A stretch of 64,000 bases of DNA from Paraphysoderma sedebokerense (taxonomy: Eukaryota > Blastocladiomycota > Physodermatomycetes > Physodermatales > Physodermataceae): positions 1-64,000 of the forward strand of contig JAHLJZ010000024.1 in the NCBI GenBank assembly GCA_025602915.1, in the 5' to 3' direction. Below the pieces are notes generated by a model. That model was not told where the DNA came from. It worked only from the letters and a program-made list of their open reading frames with translations, and did no database searches. Each line of letters starts with the position of its first letter. Position 1 is the stretch's first letter. A program made the translations under genes and the position numbers. Below are positions 46,065 through 58,565 of the stretch, one piece after another.

Positions 46065-46855
46065 AGCGAACCACAGAATTGTAGAAAAGCAGCATAATAT
46101 TCTGTAAAGTCGTATCAGTGAGACTGAAGGTTTTCACAGCTTGTCTCAATTAATCTTCCGTCGATGTACTTAAATTCGCAATCATAATTTAGTTATCGAT
46201 TGTAATCTTCTGGAAAGAAAAATGTGTACTATACAAAATTGTATCAGTACCAGCAGATAATTAAGAACAAAGATATGTGAATGGCGTCGCCGTTCAGTTA
46301 TGTATGCAAGCTAGCAAACGGCGAGTATTCAAAAATGAAAGCCTTCTCGATTCATTTCAAATTTGACATTTTGGCTCGGTCGCTTTGCCTCCAACATATG
46401 TGCACCAACCGGCTCCGGCCTCCGATAGATTAGATTTAAATAATTTATGTTAAAATAACAAAATTATACTTTGTACAAATTTTCTCAACAGCAATTCACA
46501 TTAGCCAGCAAACTTCCTCATTTCATCAGTGGGACATAACCGCTTACCGAAGGAAGGTCCCTGTATCTCGCTGACCCGTCAATTCATTTGTTGCTTATGC
46601 GTATCAATTGTGACATTCGCTTGTCCGCACACATCCCAGTATATAGTAATTCTTAAACCTGTTGGTTTAATCCGTTTCTTAATTCGTAGCATTCCAAACC
46701 CAGTATCTATTCTTTATTACGACAAAACGAGCGATAGCATAAATTCGTACTCCTTCAGTCTCTCGCCAAGAGTCGCCCTTTCGCTGTCCTCCACCGTCGC
46801 TCCTCCCAACATTGGATAGCTGTACTTGCGCACAAGTTTATCCTCATTCTCGAGT
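46065..46855. other. intergenic, no gene seen
   Basis: This 790-bp spacer lies between the transporter and the second P4-ATPase. Its last 100 bp are CT-rich, which fits a promoter. I see no RNA gene or repeat. Confidence 0.45.
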
Positions 46856-49800
46856 ATGGAGGTACCAGAAAAGACAGTTCGAGCTAATGTCGACAGCAAT
46901 GGTACAAGCATCACGAGCGGGAGTCACACCGTCGACGTGAAAGATGAATTTTCGACTTCCACCTCCAAACCGCACGCAGCACCACCAATGCCGCAAGAAC
47001 TCAAAGTACAAGAAGCATACCAAGTAGATTTTAATCAACCCAATTCAACCTTAAAATATTCGTATAAATATCCCACCAATTATATAAAAACGACGAAATA
47101 TACATTGTTGACTTTTCTGCCGATAAATCTTTTCAGTCAGGTACGTAACAGTACATTCTCTTGCGTCGCGAGAGTTTTGAACCTATATCTTGAGAGCTAA
47201 CGCCTGCTTCTCCGCATTTAAAAGTTTCGACGATTTTATAACATATACTTCCTGTTGACTGCCGTCTTTGCATTCATCGTTCCAGACGCAGTAACGGTTT
47301 CCCCATTTGCTCAAACAGCTCCACTGATCATCGTGCTGGCTACGACTGCAGTGAAGGATGCAGTCGAAGATTATGTAAGTCTCTCATACAATTCAACTCA
47401 AGCACTCTTAATTGAGTATTTGGCTGTTCTAAACGTCCAGGAACGATATAAAGCCGATAAGATAGCCAATGAAAAAGTCGTCAACGTGATACGTGGTACA
47501 GAAAAAATTCAGATAAAGAGTATGGATTTAGTCCCAGGAGACGTGGTAAGTAAAAGATTATAGAACTACTCAGAGTATCAAGTCGAAGTTAATTTGGTGT
47601 TTTTTCTAGCTATACCTCTCCAAAGGTGAGAAGATACCAGCTGATGCAATGGTTATCAGTACGTCTATCGACGACGGTTCTTGTTTTGTCGAAACGTCTG
47701 AATTAGATGGGTAATTTATGCTATTTTTATCTCAAATTTCTTTACTAATTCTAACAGAGTGGTTTTGTATAATCAATAGTGAGACGAATTTAAAGAGAAA
47801 ATACGCCCTACCGGAACTAATCCACCTTACTACGGTTAATGTGTGTACTATAGCAATTCTATTACCATGGTCGTGAGTATCGTTAACGCAGTAAATATTA
47901 CAGGACGTAACATCAATAAGCGGTCGAGTGCAATGCGAATATCCAACGGAAAATCTTAGTAGATTTGACGGTCGAGTCAAAATATCATTTAAAGGTGGCA
48001 AGCAACAAGAGTTTCCGCTTTCTATCAATCAATTACTTCTCAGAGGAACGTTTCTGAGAAATACAGAATTTGCGTACGCTGTTATTGTGTTTGCAGGTGT
48101 AGATACGAAAATTTTCAAGTATGTCTACAACTCATTGTTACTCCTTCAGAGGCTGAGAATTTATATTAAATACTTTGGCGGTCATTTTAGGAATTTGAAA
48201 AATGGTGGATTGAAATTTTCGACGCTAGAAAAGAAGATGAATAACGTGGTTACTCTTGTTTTTATGTGGAATTTGGTCATCCTAATTTTGAGTGTCGTCA
48301 TGGAAGGTCGATGGGTACGAGTGTCGTCAGCTCTTTTGTTGTCTCTTTTACAATCTAATCAGGGGTCTTGTTTTACAGTGGTCAGAATTTAAGGACATAT
48401 ACTGGTATCTCCCTGATTATTGGGAAAACGACCCAACACCCCCGGCACAGGTAACTACTTTAGCTCCATACATTTTTTTAAATCATTTGCTTAATCGAAA
48501 TGTTCTTGTTAATTAGCATTATATCAATACCTTCATCGCTTTCTTCATCAACTACAGTTACACAATACCTGTCTCTTTGTTCGTCATGATGGAAATCGTC
48601 CGAATAGTCCAAAAGCGATTCATGATGTGGGACGAGAAAATGAAATCTCCCACGGGAAGACATATGAAAGTGAATAATTCCAATTTGAATGAAGATTTAG
48701 GTGCCATTGATTACGTTTTTTCAGACAAGACCGGAACATTAACTAGGAACGTTATGGTCTTGAGTAAGTTCTTTGTTGAGGGAACGGTGTTTGATGAAAG
48801 CGAAAAACCTGGATCTTTGAGAAAAAAAATGGAAAGTTGCGGTATTGATGATATCGTAAGGCTATTTGTGCAAAACATTCTGATTTGCAACACGGTGCTG
48901 CCAACTTTCGAATCTAATGATATAAGTGATCAAGGTATGGCATGAGTTCTGGTAAGATGTATCTATTAATGGTGACATCTGATTGAAATTTATATAGCCG
49001 TAACATACGAATCCCAGTCGCCAGACGAAACGGCGTTACTCAATGGCTTAAAAGCCAATGGTATAGTACTCCGCGAGAAACGAAAAGGACTATGCACCGT
49101 ATCAATTTTTGGCGAATCCCAAGATTTTGAAACTTTAGATACACTCGAATTTACATCAGATCGAAAGCGAATGTCAGTCATTGTCAATTCCAGCAACGGA
49201 AGATTCTTATATTGTAAAGGAGCCGATAATATTATCATCGATAGACTGCGATCAGATCATAGTATGACTATAATAACGGACCTGTCACGGAATTTACATG
49301 GGTTCAGCGTCAATGGGCTGCGGACTTTGGTATTTGCGTATAGGAGATTGTCAGATGACCTGTACGCGAAATTTAAAGAACAGTACGAAGAAGCGCAAAA
49401 GGCATTGGGCAATCGCGATGAGAAGATAGCAGAAGCATGTGAATTGATTGAACGCGATTTAACACTTCTGGGTGCATCCGCGATTGAGGATCGATTACAA
49501 GACGAAGTACCTGAAACAATCGAATATCTGTTACAGGTACGAACTTGTTCATTCCCGATACGGAGGTCATAATTACTGACGTTTCTTTATACGGATGTCA
49601 GTGCCAAATTCGAGTTTGGCTACTCACCGGAGATAAACAGGAAACAGCAATCAACATAGGAATGTCATCGCGCTTAATATCTCCAGAAATGAATCTATTT
49701 GTACTTAATGGGACAGCTTCTGAGGAATGCGTGCAGCAGCTGAAAACTTGCTCAAGTCGAATACAAAAAGAACCGGTATTCTTCGATATCCTTGGTTCCT

Positions 49801-51671
49801 TTTCTTTGATACCGGTGACTAATCTTATTCATTCGGACTATTTCACTGATATTAGAATGAAACATATGCACTAATCGTCACAGGAGATGCGCTCGAGCAT
49901 ATTCTGCGGAACGCACCACTCGATTTCCTCAATGTCGGCGTTCACTGTCGCTCAGTTATATGCTGTAGAGTCACTCCGCTTCAAAAAGCTCTAGTCGTTA
50001 GGCTAGTAAGAAAGCATCTAAAAGTTGTGACTCTGAGTATCGGTGACGGCGCCAACGACGTCAGTATGATACAAGAAGCAAATATAGGGGTAGGAATCGA
50101 AGGATTAGAAGGAGCCCAAGCCGTTCGAGCTAGTGATTACGCCTTTGTTGAGTTTAAATCTTTGAGAAGATTGATATCTGTTCATGGGCGGTACTCGTAT
50201 TTAAGATTCAGCAAAATGATATTTTTTTCGTTTTATAAAAATATCGTCTTTATAGCGATACAAGTTATATTTGGGGCGTACAGCGCTTGGTCGGGAACGG
50301 TAAGTCTAACTTTCTTATGACATCTCATGACAACTACCAATTTCGAATTCTGATATGCTATTCGTGTTCTAATTTATGCATATTTTACTGTTCACCTTTT
50401 TACAACTTGCATAATATAGACCGCTTATAATGGTGACTTTATGCCATATTGGAACGTCTTTTACACATCTGCGCCACCATTCTTCCTGGCGTGCTTCGAA
50501 AAGGATGTAGGAGAAGAGCAGGTTAAGAAATATCCTCAACTGTATCGCAATCTAAGGTTAGGACAATACTGGTCATCCAAAAAATTTGTCGAATGGCTGC
50601 TCAGTTGCATATGGCACATTGCAGGTGAGTTGAATATTCAGTATTCTTCTTATTCATGGAGAATTTATTTTAGATTTCTGTGGATTTCTTACTTTGGCAA
50701 CTCTGACTTTATTTCGTCAAAAGTCGTGCAAGTGAGTTTATATGGTACGATAGGTGACGGTATGCTCTACCCGAATGGATTCACCACAGATTATGACATT
50801 TCCAACTGGTTATTCGGTGGGTCTGTACTACTGACCGTGGTGATCAAAATGGCCATGCTTACACAGTACTGTATCAATTCTCTTATTCTTATGCCATTTA
50901 TAATAGACTTATACTGAATTTAATTCTTGCAGGCATTGGGTTTGGGTCACCCTTTCTGGTTACTTCATAACGTTCTGCTGTTTTGTGGGCACACTGGGAA
51001 CATTGGAATTGTTGCCTACGTTCAGAGAATCAAAGGACCCACTCGACGTTCCCTTGGGATTAACCGGTATACTTCTTTTATTATTTCTTACCGGCAATAC
51101 AAAGTAAAGGAGGAAAAAAGGTCTAACTTAACGCTTTTTATGATTGAACAGAATCCGTGCACCAAAACTCTGCGTATTGGCTTCTTTTATTCTTCATACC
51201 GATAACCAGTATATTACCGGAATTCATATATCGATTGTACGTTGTTTTATATTCAATTTTTATTCCGTCAAACTTAGGACTTACACCATTTATATTAATA
51301 TTAATCCTTGGTTTCCCTATCTGCCCTAATTATCCCATCTCAATGCGAACTGCTTTCTTTCTTGTTTCAATTTAAATTTCAATAGCGCCGTTTCACAATT
51401 CTTCCCCTCCGATGTGGACATCCTCAACGAAGAACATAAATACCAGACCCTCTCAAACTCAAACTTCAACGCGAATGTGAATGTGAATGCGAATTCGAGT
51501 TCAAATCACCCCTCCTCTTCCTGTTCGAATCATCCGCCAAACCCAACTCACAATCTTCCAAATTCAACTGATATAAACTCGAGTTCGCAGCGAGCGACGA
51601 ATACTGTCTCCCCCGAAATGAAAATGATCAAGAACAATGAGGACGAATTGTCGAGGGTGATAGTAAAATAA
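46856..51671 (+). CDS. second P4-type phospholipid flippase
   Basis: At least fifteen exons encode a P4-ATPase of roughly 1,150 residues. Motifs seen: [63 protein letters not shown] in TM4 (PISL in most relatives); phosphorylated Asp in [14 protein letters not shown] at about 48,724; [43 protein letters not shown]; and [20 protein letters not shown] at about 50,038. C-terminal membrane helices follow, then FFPSDVDIL and an Asn/Ser-rich tail. The sequence is quite unlike the Dnf3-like neighbour (different N-terminal block, many more introns), so it is not a recent tandem copy. The best family match I can give is the general Drs2/Dnf1 side of P4-ATPases. Exon edges near 49,530-49,900 and 50,620-51,400 are uncertain. 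Confidence 0.88.
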
Positions 51672-52257
51672 TTACGATGATCTACGCAAATCACATTCTT
51701 GGTAATAAGTTTTAATCCAAGTATTTCTATTTTAGTTGCTACTTTTTTCCAATTCGAAAGTATAATCGAAAATTGGCAAGATTACTTTTTATAAAGAGTT
51801 TATTGATTTTCTGGGACTAAGGATTTTGATAATTCGTGAGATAGATTTCTTCCCGTTTTTCGTACGAGGGTTTAAACTATAATATTACTACTGTTGATAA
51901 CAGAAACACAGATGGATATTTAAATTAATTTTAATAATTGTATTTCAAACGATATCTTATTTAATTTACTAAATTAATATTTAATCTGCGGACAACTGGA
52001 GGACAAGAAGGTGAAGACCGTGAGGAGGATGGACGGGTTCGAATCATTTGTATTATAATTAGTTTTGTCGATATTTTTTATTGTTTGCCTCCATCTCATT
52101 AAGAGCAAATACATTTACATAGAATGTTATTTCGCTGGTCCAGATATTTTTCATCAGTCCAGTTCTTGCCATGATTTTGCTGTAAATTGAGTATCCAGAG
52201 GATGCATATTGCATCAGAACCAAATCATTCCATTCCCGATAACTGATTTAACTGATT
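51672..52257. other. intergenic, convergent 3' ends
   Basis: This very AT-rich spacer lies between two convergent genes. A B-box-like GGTTCGAATC occurs at about 52,036, but no cloverleaf forms around it. Confidence 0.45.
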
Positions 52258-54127
52258 CTAACTTCCGCCTTTTCCTTTTCTGGCGCTCCTTAATGTTTGT
52301 CCTTCCCCTGTAAACTTTGGTTCATCCTTTTCCTCTTCCTTTTCTTTTTCTTCCTCGGACTGATAGACCTTGATGTCAAATCCAAAGAACAATTGTCCCA
52401 ACGGAAGCCGAAGTGGAGCTTGCGTTGACAGAAGTTTGCTGGATTACCGAAACAACCATACACAGTGAAAAGACAAAGAAAGAGTGAAGAGAAGAAGTCA
52501 CGACGCAAGTCAAACGTGAACAGAAATTTAGACGTCGAGAAGATCAGCGGGAACAAATGTTAGGACTGATTCGTACCTCGGAGATTCCTCCGTCAGTGCT
52601 TGTGAGCTGGAAGCCTTTCCATTTGTCAAGCTGCGGCCACTCAGTTTTTTCCCTTCGCCTACTGCATCCCAACCAGTTTTAAGGCTACCTTGCGTGGCTT
52701 GAAGTGTCGAAATGATGGAATCTTTGATCGAATTCTAAGTCGATGTGACAAAGTTAGAAGGCGGGCAATTTGAGAAAACCGGAAGGTAAATTGTACAGTA
52801 TTCAAAGAAACACATACCGCACTCGACCCTATTGCTCTTGATGGTTGTCGTTCTGGTTCTTTATAGCCAACTGGCGGGGCAAAATCAACCTAAATGTGCT
52901 TGCGCTGTCAGGTTAAGAAGATTCAGGAAAAGACGCAATGAGATTAATATACCTCCAAATCTGTCTCAACGATACTGACGGCATTGGCCGGTTTGACTTC
53001 CATTACGAGCAAATCAAACTGTTTATTGTTGTAGGATATACTTATCACATCATCTTTCGTTAACGTTGCATATGACCGGAAAGATTGTTCCAACCTAGTG
53101 ATTACAGAGTTTCAGTAAGAAGAAAAGCACAGTAGTAAATAAAGCAAGGACACAAAGTGTTCAACGTACACGGCTCTCGGGTCATAAATATCCAGAAAGT
53201 CCACTGATTGAGGCTGAATTTTCACAAATTTACCTAACGGTAGATTGACGTTTTTAACGGTTATAAGGTCCCCTTCGTTCAGAAACAACGATTGCATCAT
53301 CTAACAAGGAATGTCATAGAGAATTTTTATATGTTCAAGATGTTAGAATTCAAGGACGGAACTAGGGCGCTGACGTGCAGAAATAGAATTAAAATGAACA
53401 GAAAGAATACATACCCAGCGAGGCAAATACGCTCTTCCCTCTTCTGCAATAAACTCCAACACCCCTCCATGGGTCGCTTTTGCACTAGCCGGATTCGACA
53501 GCTCAAACAACATAGGGTACTCAATATGAAGATTAGAAAGACGGGCAAGGGCAGATGGTGGGAGGATGACTGTATAGGATCTCGGTTAGCGGGTGTGATC
53601 GTAAAGATGAAGGACACAAGTGTGCCATACGAACTTTTAGAACCGTAATTGATACTCTCGCGTTCTTTTCCTGGCAAAAACGCAGCCGAAAAAGCTCTAA
53701 ACTAATGAATTTAGAACGAAAGTTGTCAAGATTAGTGTGTATTCCAATGAATTTTCAATTCCCAAACAAGAGAGAATCAGGCCGATATATTATAAATCAA
53801 CAAATAATACACAGATCGGAGATTTGACTTACCTGTTCTGTGAATACCCCATCGACACTTCTTTGAGCACCAAAACCACCGAATTGATTAAACGGATTGA
53901 ACTACCAATTATATTTTACCCATATAAATCATAAAGATGAGGAGATGAAGAAACGTCAAAGGGAAAGCGTGGTAACGGAAAATATACGAAAGCGCAGAAG
54001 AGGGAAGGTTAAGGGTTAATGATCTGTAGCTGTCGCTAAGTTAATTAGTGCGATTTATCGATTCTGTCGCACAAGTACACGGACAAAATGACCGGAATAA
54101 ACGATTGTACAAAGGAAAGCGTACCAT
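52258..54127 (-). CDS. UFD1: ubiquitin fusion degradation protein 1
   Basis: About eight exons on the minus strand encode Ufd1, which with Npl4 brings ubiquitinated proteins to the Cdc48/p97 ATPase for ER-associated and other degradation. The N-terminal domain includes FRAFSAAFLPGKERESINYG, VILPPSALARLSNLHIEYPM, GVLEFIAEEGRAYLPRWMMQ and KIQPQSVDFLDIYDPRAV. The Cdc48/Npl4-binding C-terminus includes LPLGQLFFGFDIKVYQ and ends FTGEGQTLRSARKGKGGS. Exon 53833-53901 begins FNPFNQFGGFGAQRS without an ATG. The simplest start is an isolated ATG codon at 54125-54127 followed directly by a GTACGC donor, giving M-FNPF; this makes a three-nucleotide first coding exon and is not certain. Confidence 0.93.
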
Positions 54128-55111
54128 GATACCAAGCTTTGGATGTTATGGATTGAGTGCTTATGTCAATCTACGATATTAGAGTTGGTTGGTGCTACCA
54201 AGGACGACAGATTTACGAGTACAGGTAAATTGTAATTGGTGATTCGGCGGAAGAGAAGAGTTCGATGAAAGTTACGAGGATTGAGATGACGGGAGGAATC
54301 AATCTTTCGAACTGGAATCCTTTATTCTGTACCAACAAGTGAGTTATATATATTGGAGGTGTAGTGCAGTAAGTTCTGGCACACAGACAAAACGAAAAAT
54401 TGTGACATGGTGAGTCCAATGAATCAAGTGGATAAAAAGACATGGCTATGATTTGGATATACCTTGTTCTTAGCTTGAACGGAAAATATAAGTAGTAATG
54501 TTAGAAACTGCGAAATGACAGCGACCGAACACCCAGCCCGATGACGTAAACTCCGTTGAACCGACAAGTGCGATGGAAGCCGGCAACAATTTCCATTCAA
54601 CTAGAAGACGCAATTGCATAATCAACATATAGTCACAAATACACTTTTATATTCCAATGATACTTATACAATAATATATATCTTTCTTCCATATACAGAT
54701 TCAACAATTCAAAAGTACAATATAATCACATGTACACCGAACCTTTCCGAGGGTCGAATATATATCCCTATGTACAAATTGGAGGTATCGCTTATTACCG
54801 ATTAAAAAGAGGCAAGCTCAACACAATGTGGTCGAAGCTGAATAAGTCAGGTATCACCAAAACGAATGCCAAGATGAAAAACAAAAATTCTAAGCTAAAG
54901 AAGCAAGGAAATAGAGACGTCTTGCGTATATACATGTTGTTCTTTATACATTCCCGAGGGTATCGCTAATGGATGTCCAAATCAAAGAAAAAATGATTAT
55001 ACGAACGGGAAAGCGGACTCGCCGCTTGCATTAATTCACGTCTGAAGGAATAAGAAAAAGGGATAATTGCGAATAAAAGATCGCCAATAAGAATAGATGA
55101 CTCTAACGCCA
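54128..55111. other. intergenic, no gene seen
   Basis: About 1 kb of AT-rich DNA lies upstream of UFD1 and downstream of the Ser-rich orphan. The frame at 54730-54969 is basic and without known features, so I do not call it. No RNA gene or repeat is visible. Confidence 0.4.
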
Positions 55112-56239
55112 TTAAACTAACAAGACACTTCTAACGGGTCTATCACCACAGCTAAAGCTTCTTGCTCTAACACTACCAGAACCAAAAGACTTATCAGCTC
55201 CATTTGTTCGAGGTTCCGAGTCTAATTGCAAACCAGATCGAATTGGATTCCAGAGATGACGGGTTTGTTTGTAGGGGATTTCGATGGAAGAAGACGACAC
55301 ACCAGGATTGTTTTTACGATGACGAAGATGAGGGTGGAATGACGATACAGACGGGCGACGGGCCCTGGGTTGACGAGAAAGATACCGACGAGGGAAGGTG
55401 TTCATATTGCATTGATTCACCTCAGGATCATTATGCGAAGCGGAGGAACGGATCGAAACAGGCGTATCGGTATTAGCCTCTTCATTTGCAATGTTACTGA
55501 ATTTGACACCAGCCGCGTCCGAAACATTGTCTCCTTCAACATCGAATTGCTCGGGATCAGAAGCACCAAAGATAGAGTCACAAGCAAGAGGGTTTTGAGC
55601 TCGTCTGATAGGTGTAGGGACAGCTTTAGTAATGTGATATCTGGTAACCGTTGAATCACTATCCTGTTGGAGGGAGACATTGGAGACAAGGGGGAGCGGG
55701 GTGGAAGTAATATCAAATGCTGGAACCGAGGTAATGGGCGAAAGGGATGTATTGGACGACGACAACAGCAAAGAGGAGCTGGTGGCTCCGTAGTATGGAA
55801 GATTTGGAGCGTCGGGGATGAATGCAGAGGTTTCCGTAGCAACATTCTTGGTAGAGTTACAGCGTTCCACGTACACCGACGAGGAGGGGGCTGCCGTCAT
55901 TACAGAAGCAGAGCGTTGTCCACCACTAGTTAATATATCCAAGAGTTCCAGATACGCTTCTTGTTGGGGTTGATCACCTTGTTGTGCGGAACTGGACGGA
56001 GATGCGCCGGATGGAGGGTGGGTATCAACGAATTCGCCGTGGTTTTCTTCCTGGGGGTCAACATCGAGATCGATCGGGTTTGCCGACTTTTTAAAATAGT
56101 CTCTTGAATAGGAGTAGGCATCCGCCAACCACTTTTTAGGGGAGTTTGATTGAGATTTGTTGAAGGCCGCGAAGTTGTAGCTTCTGAGGGGGAGGTACTT
56201 CAAGGATCTCTGTGGACATGGAGCGATGATGACTGTCAT
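55112..56239 (-). CDS. orphan Ser-rich protein, probably disordered
   Basis: A single intronless 375-residue frame starts at ATG 56239 (MTVIIAPCPQRSLKYLPLRS); it is open further upstream but without an ATG before that point. It is rich in Ser, Pro, Thr and Asn and has no predicted membrane segment. It ends in a basic Ser/Arg stretch, RARSFSCGDRPVRSVLLV. A short Tyr-rich element, WLADAYSYSRDYF, follows the N-terminus. I do not recognise a family. The composition suggests a phosphorylated, disordered regulatory protein. A CACGTG box lies 167-172 bp upstream. The C-terminal SVLLV could be a short binding motif, but that is speculation. Confidence 0.6.
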   Translation of the reverse strand: MTVIIAPCPQRSLKYLPLRSYNFAAFNKSQSNSPKKWLADAYSYSRDYFKKSANPIDLDVDPQEENHGEFVDTHPPSGASPSSSAQQGDQPQQEAYLELLDILTSGGQRSASVMTAAPSSSVYVERCNSTKNVATETSAFIPDAPNLPYYGATSSSLLLSSSNTSLSPITSVPAFDITSTPLPLVSNVSLQQDSDSTVTRYHITKAVPTPIRRAQNPLACDSIFGASDPEQFDVEGDNVSDAAGVKFSNIANEEANTDTPVSIRSSASHNDPEVNQCNMNTFPRRYLSRQPRARRPSVSSFHPHLRHRKNNPGVSSSSIEIPYKQTRHLWNPIRSGLQLDSEPRTNGADKSFGSGSVRARSFSCGDRPVRSVLLV

Positions 56240-57770
56240 GACTAGGGTATGTGATGGGTGTGTGAGGGAGTTGCGAGGGTGATGAGTAAAAGAGTGGGGT
56301 GGTGGTGGTGGATGGAGGGACGGCGGAGTTGGGGTTTTAAGCTGTTTTGCAGCAGGAATCTTTGCAGCGTGAATCAGGATGCAAATTTTCACATCACCCA
56401 CACGCCACGTGGCCTTTTCCCTCGTCGCTTCGCTCTTGTCACTTGTGCGATGGGCGGATATTGCGCTTGGCCAAGCAGGCGGTCGCCGTTCCCTTTCTGT
56501 TCTCTGGGTGATCACCGGATAGATGGATTCTATCTACTGCTATCTGGAAATCTCTCATTCCCTCGATCTTATATACATCTGTGCGGGAACACCCTCCGCG
56601 CAACAACCTCATTTGTGTCTCTTCAAAAGCCCCCCCTCCGCTCTGAATGATGCTGAGAACCAAGTGTATCCAAAATGCAGTTTGCACCTTTGCTGATAAA
56701 TACCATCCTCGTTCGGACAAACTCTGGATCTACTCTGTCTACATCCGCACTTGCAGATGATTGTTTGATAAGAACCCATGCCCTAGCGCACTCCACAATT
56801 TACAAAGCCCAGCCATCATCTCATGTATCTCCTTCACACGCCAACCCACCTTACATTCTGTACTCTAATGCCCTCAAGCCCACTACGTGTCAGACAGGGC
56901 ACTATCTGCTTTGACATCTGAAAAAGCAACCGGCTCGTATCACCGTCTTATGAGTCAACTTTTAATAAATGCTTAATTAAAAATTTGTTCCACACTGGCA
57001 TCATCCATACGCTCGTGATAAGACACCGTTCATGACCCGCTGCAATTTACCCGTTCCAGAGATTTCGGAACTCGGAAATGTCAAAGGGCCAGCTGCACTG
57101 ATAACTCTATAGATGAATCTCCACATCGATTCGCGCAATCGGATTCTCGGATTATTCGTTCATCAAGAAACCAATCAGTTATCAGATAAAATGTAAATTA
57201 TGAATCATGCGTCATAATTAATCGCAAATCACTTTGATTCTTGATTTCTTCCTGAATATTCTGATATTTGCTGTAAACTCCGACAAACCACATGCGCTCG
57301 GCTCATACCAAATTAGTCATTAAACTGTCCATTTCACAAAATACTAAACATTTCTGATTGTATAACACACCAGTAACAATATGATCCGAGGTTTGATAAC
57401 TCCTTTAGACTCTTCCATTCAAGAGCGTCTTGCTTGTCGTGTGCGTGATGACTGCTAAGTGCTGCTAATTGTTCATACGCCGAATAGTTGTCGCCAAAAC
57501 TCATGATTTTAAACTCCGCTAGAAATCAAAGTAGACTGGGAAACCGTCGATTATCGCCATCAGCTGTCAGTCACCGGGTATTAAAACTTCAAATCTATTT
57601 AATTTGCTTGTACAGCGTATTTCGAAAAATCACAATTTCATGCGTAGAAGTGGTTACAGCTTGATACTAATCCTTGTTGAAAAGACAACTCAACTCGGTA
57701 TATAGTCACGTTTGCAAATGTTCAAGGAGTGGATTAAAACACATGACATTATAAAAAATGCAGAACGTAC
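56240..57770. other. 1.5-kb intergenic region, no gene seen
   Basis: The first 700 bp are CT-rich and then mixed, and should hold the promoter of the Ser-rich orphan, with CACGTG at 56406-56411. The rest is AT-rich. A frame at 56675-56914 has no recognisable content. No tRNA or transposon is seen before the repeat that starts at 57771. Confidence 0.45.
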
Positions 57771-57905
57771 AAAAAAAAAACCAGTCAAGTTGTGCTAGAG
57801 GGGTGTTGTCATTCCATTTGAGATAACCCTCTAGCTTCGGACCGGAGATTCGAACGCGCGACTTCATGGTATGGTGCAGTCGACCTAACCACTCGGTTGC
57901 CCGTA
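57771..57905 (-). repeat. tRNA-derived SINE-like element with 3' hairpin, copy 1
   Basis: Read on the minus strand, the element has a tRNA-like head. Its A-box region is GAGTGGTTAGGTCG and its B box is CGTTCGAATCTC, but the stems do not form a proper cloverleaf. A two-part hairpin follows: CCGGTC (57840-57845) pairs with GACTGG (57781-57786), and GCTAGAGGG (57827-57835) pairs perfectly with CCCTCTAGC (57794-57802). A run of ten T comes next, at 57771-57780. The layout suits an RNA polymerase III transcript ending at the T run. The sequence CGTAC flanks both sides (57766-57770 and 57902-57906), a possible target-site duplication. Copy 2 at 60,604 shares the hairpin arms and tail. Confidence 0.65.
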
Positions 57906-57906
57906 C

Positions 57907-58565
57907 TTGATGTTAAGTGAGTTCTTTTAAACTTATATTGAAATTTATTTTTAATGTTAATACCTCTTATCTAACGACAGAATGAATGAATTTACAATGT
58001 ATACAGTTCAAAATATTATTATCGCTTTGCTGCACATAAAACTTGATGCAGTAAAGATATTTAGTTCTTTCTATGGCTCTATTTCCCAGTGTAGGTGTAT
58101 CGTCTCTTGCAGGTGCAAAGAGAGTTGATAAACGAGTAAACAAAATAAGACATACACAGATGATTAAATGAAGTGGTGTGAGGGTCGCCAAATGGTGGGA
58201 GTCGTTACCTAATATTCAAATACTGGGCTACTTCTCTCATAGTCACAATCTCATTTCAATTGACGCATTTGCCTATTACCCCATCGAATATGATAACTTC
58301 TTGTCATACAAAATATACGGAAGTGTTGCTCAGTAGGGCAATAAATGGACACCGAGTATTTGAAGGCATGAAAAACTTGTGGCGATTTCATAGATCGCAT
58401 TTCATTGTTGTAATGAACAATACATGTATTCACAGAATCATTCTTAGCTTAGACAAAAAGAGTACGATTAAACGTAATATTTACTATTTACATTTCTGCT
58501 GGTTGGAACATGAATGTTCAAATATGATTGTTGAAAGCTCACATGGGTAAAAAGTAGCAGAAAGC
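57907..58565. other. intergenic, no gene seen
   Basis: This AT-rich spacer between the repeat and the 3' end of the secreted-protein gene holds no supported reading frame. Confidence 0.45.

Noticed and set aside
52030-52045. B-box-like GGTTCGAATC suggesting another tRNA
   Set aside because: No A box or cloverleaf could be formed around it.
55417-55845. 142-codon frame on the minus strand
   Set aside because: It overlaps the Ser-rich orphan in another frame and is low complexity.
56258-56650. 130-codon plus-strand frame
   Set aside because: It is antisense to the promoter of the Ser-rich orphan, with Trp/Gly-rich composition typical of a reversed Pro/His-rich strand.
57846-57905. tRNA gene on the minus strand
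   Set aside because: A- and B-box sequences are present, but the T-stem and acceptor stem do not pair; it is part of the SINE-like repeat.
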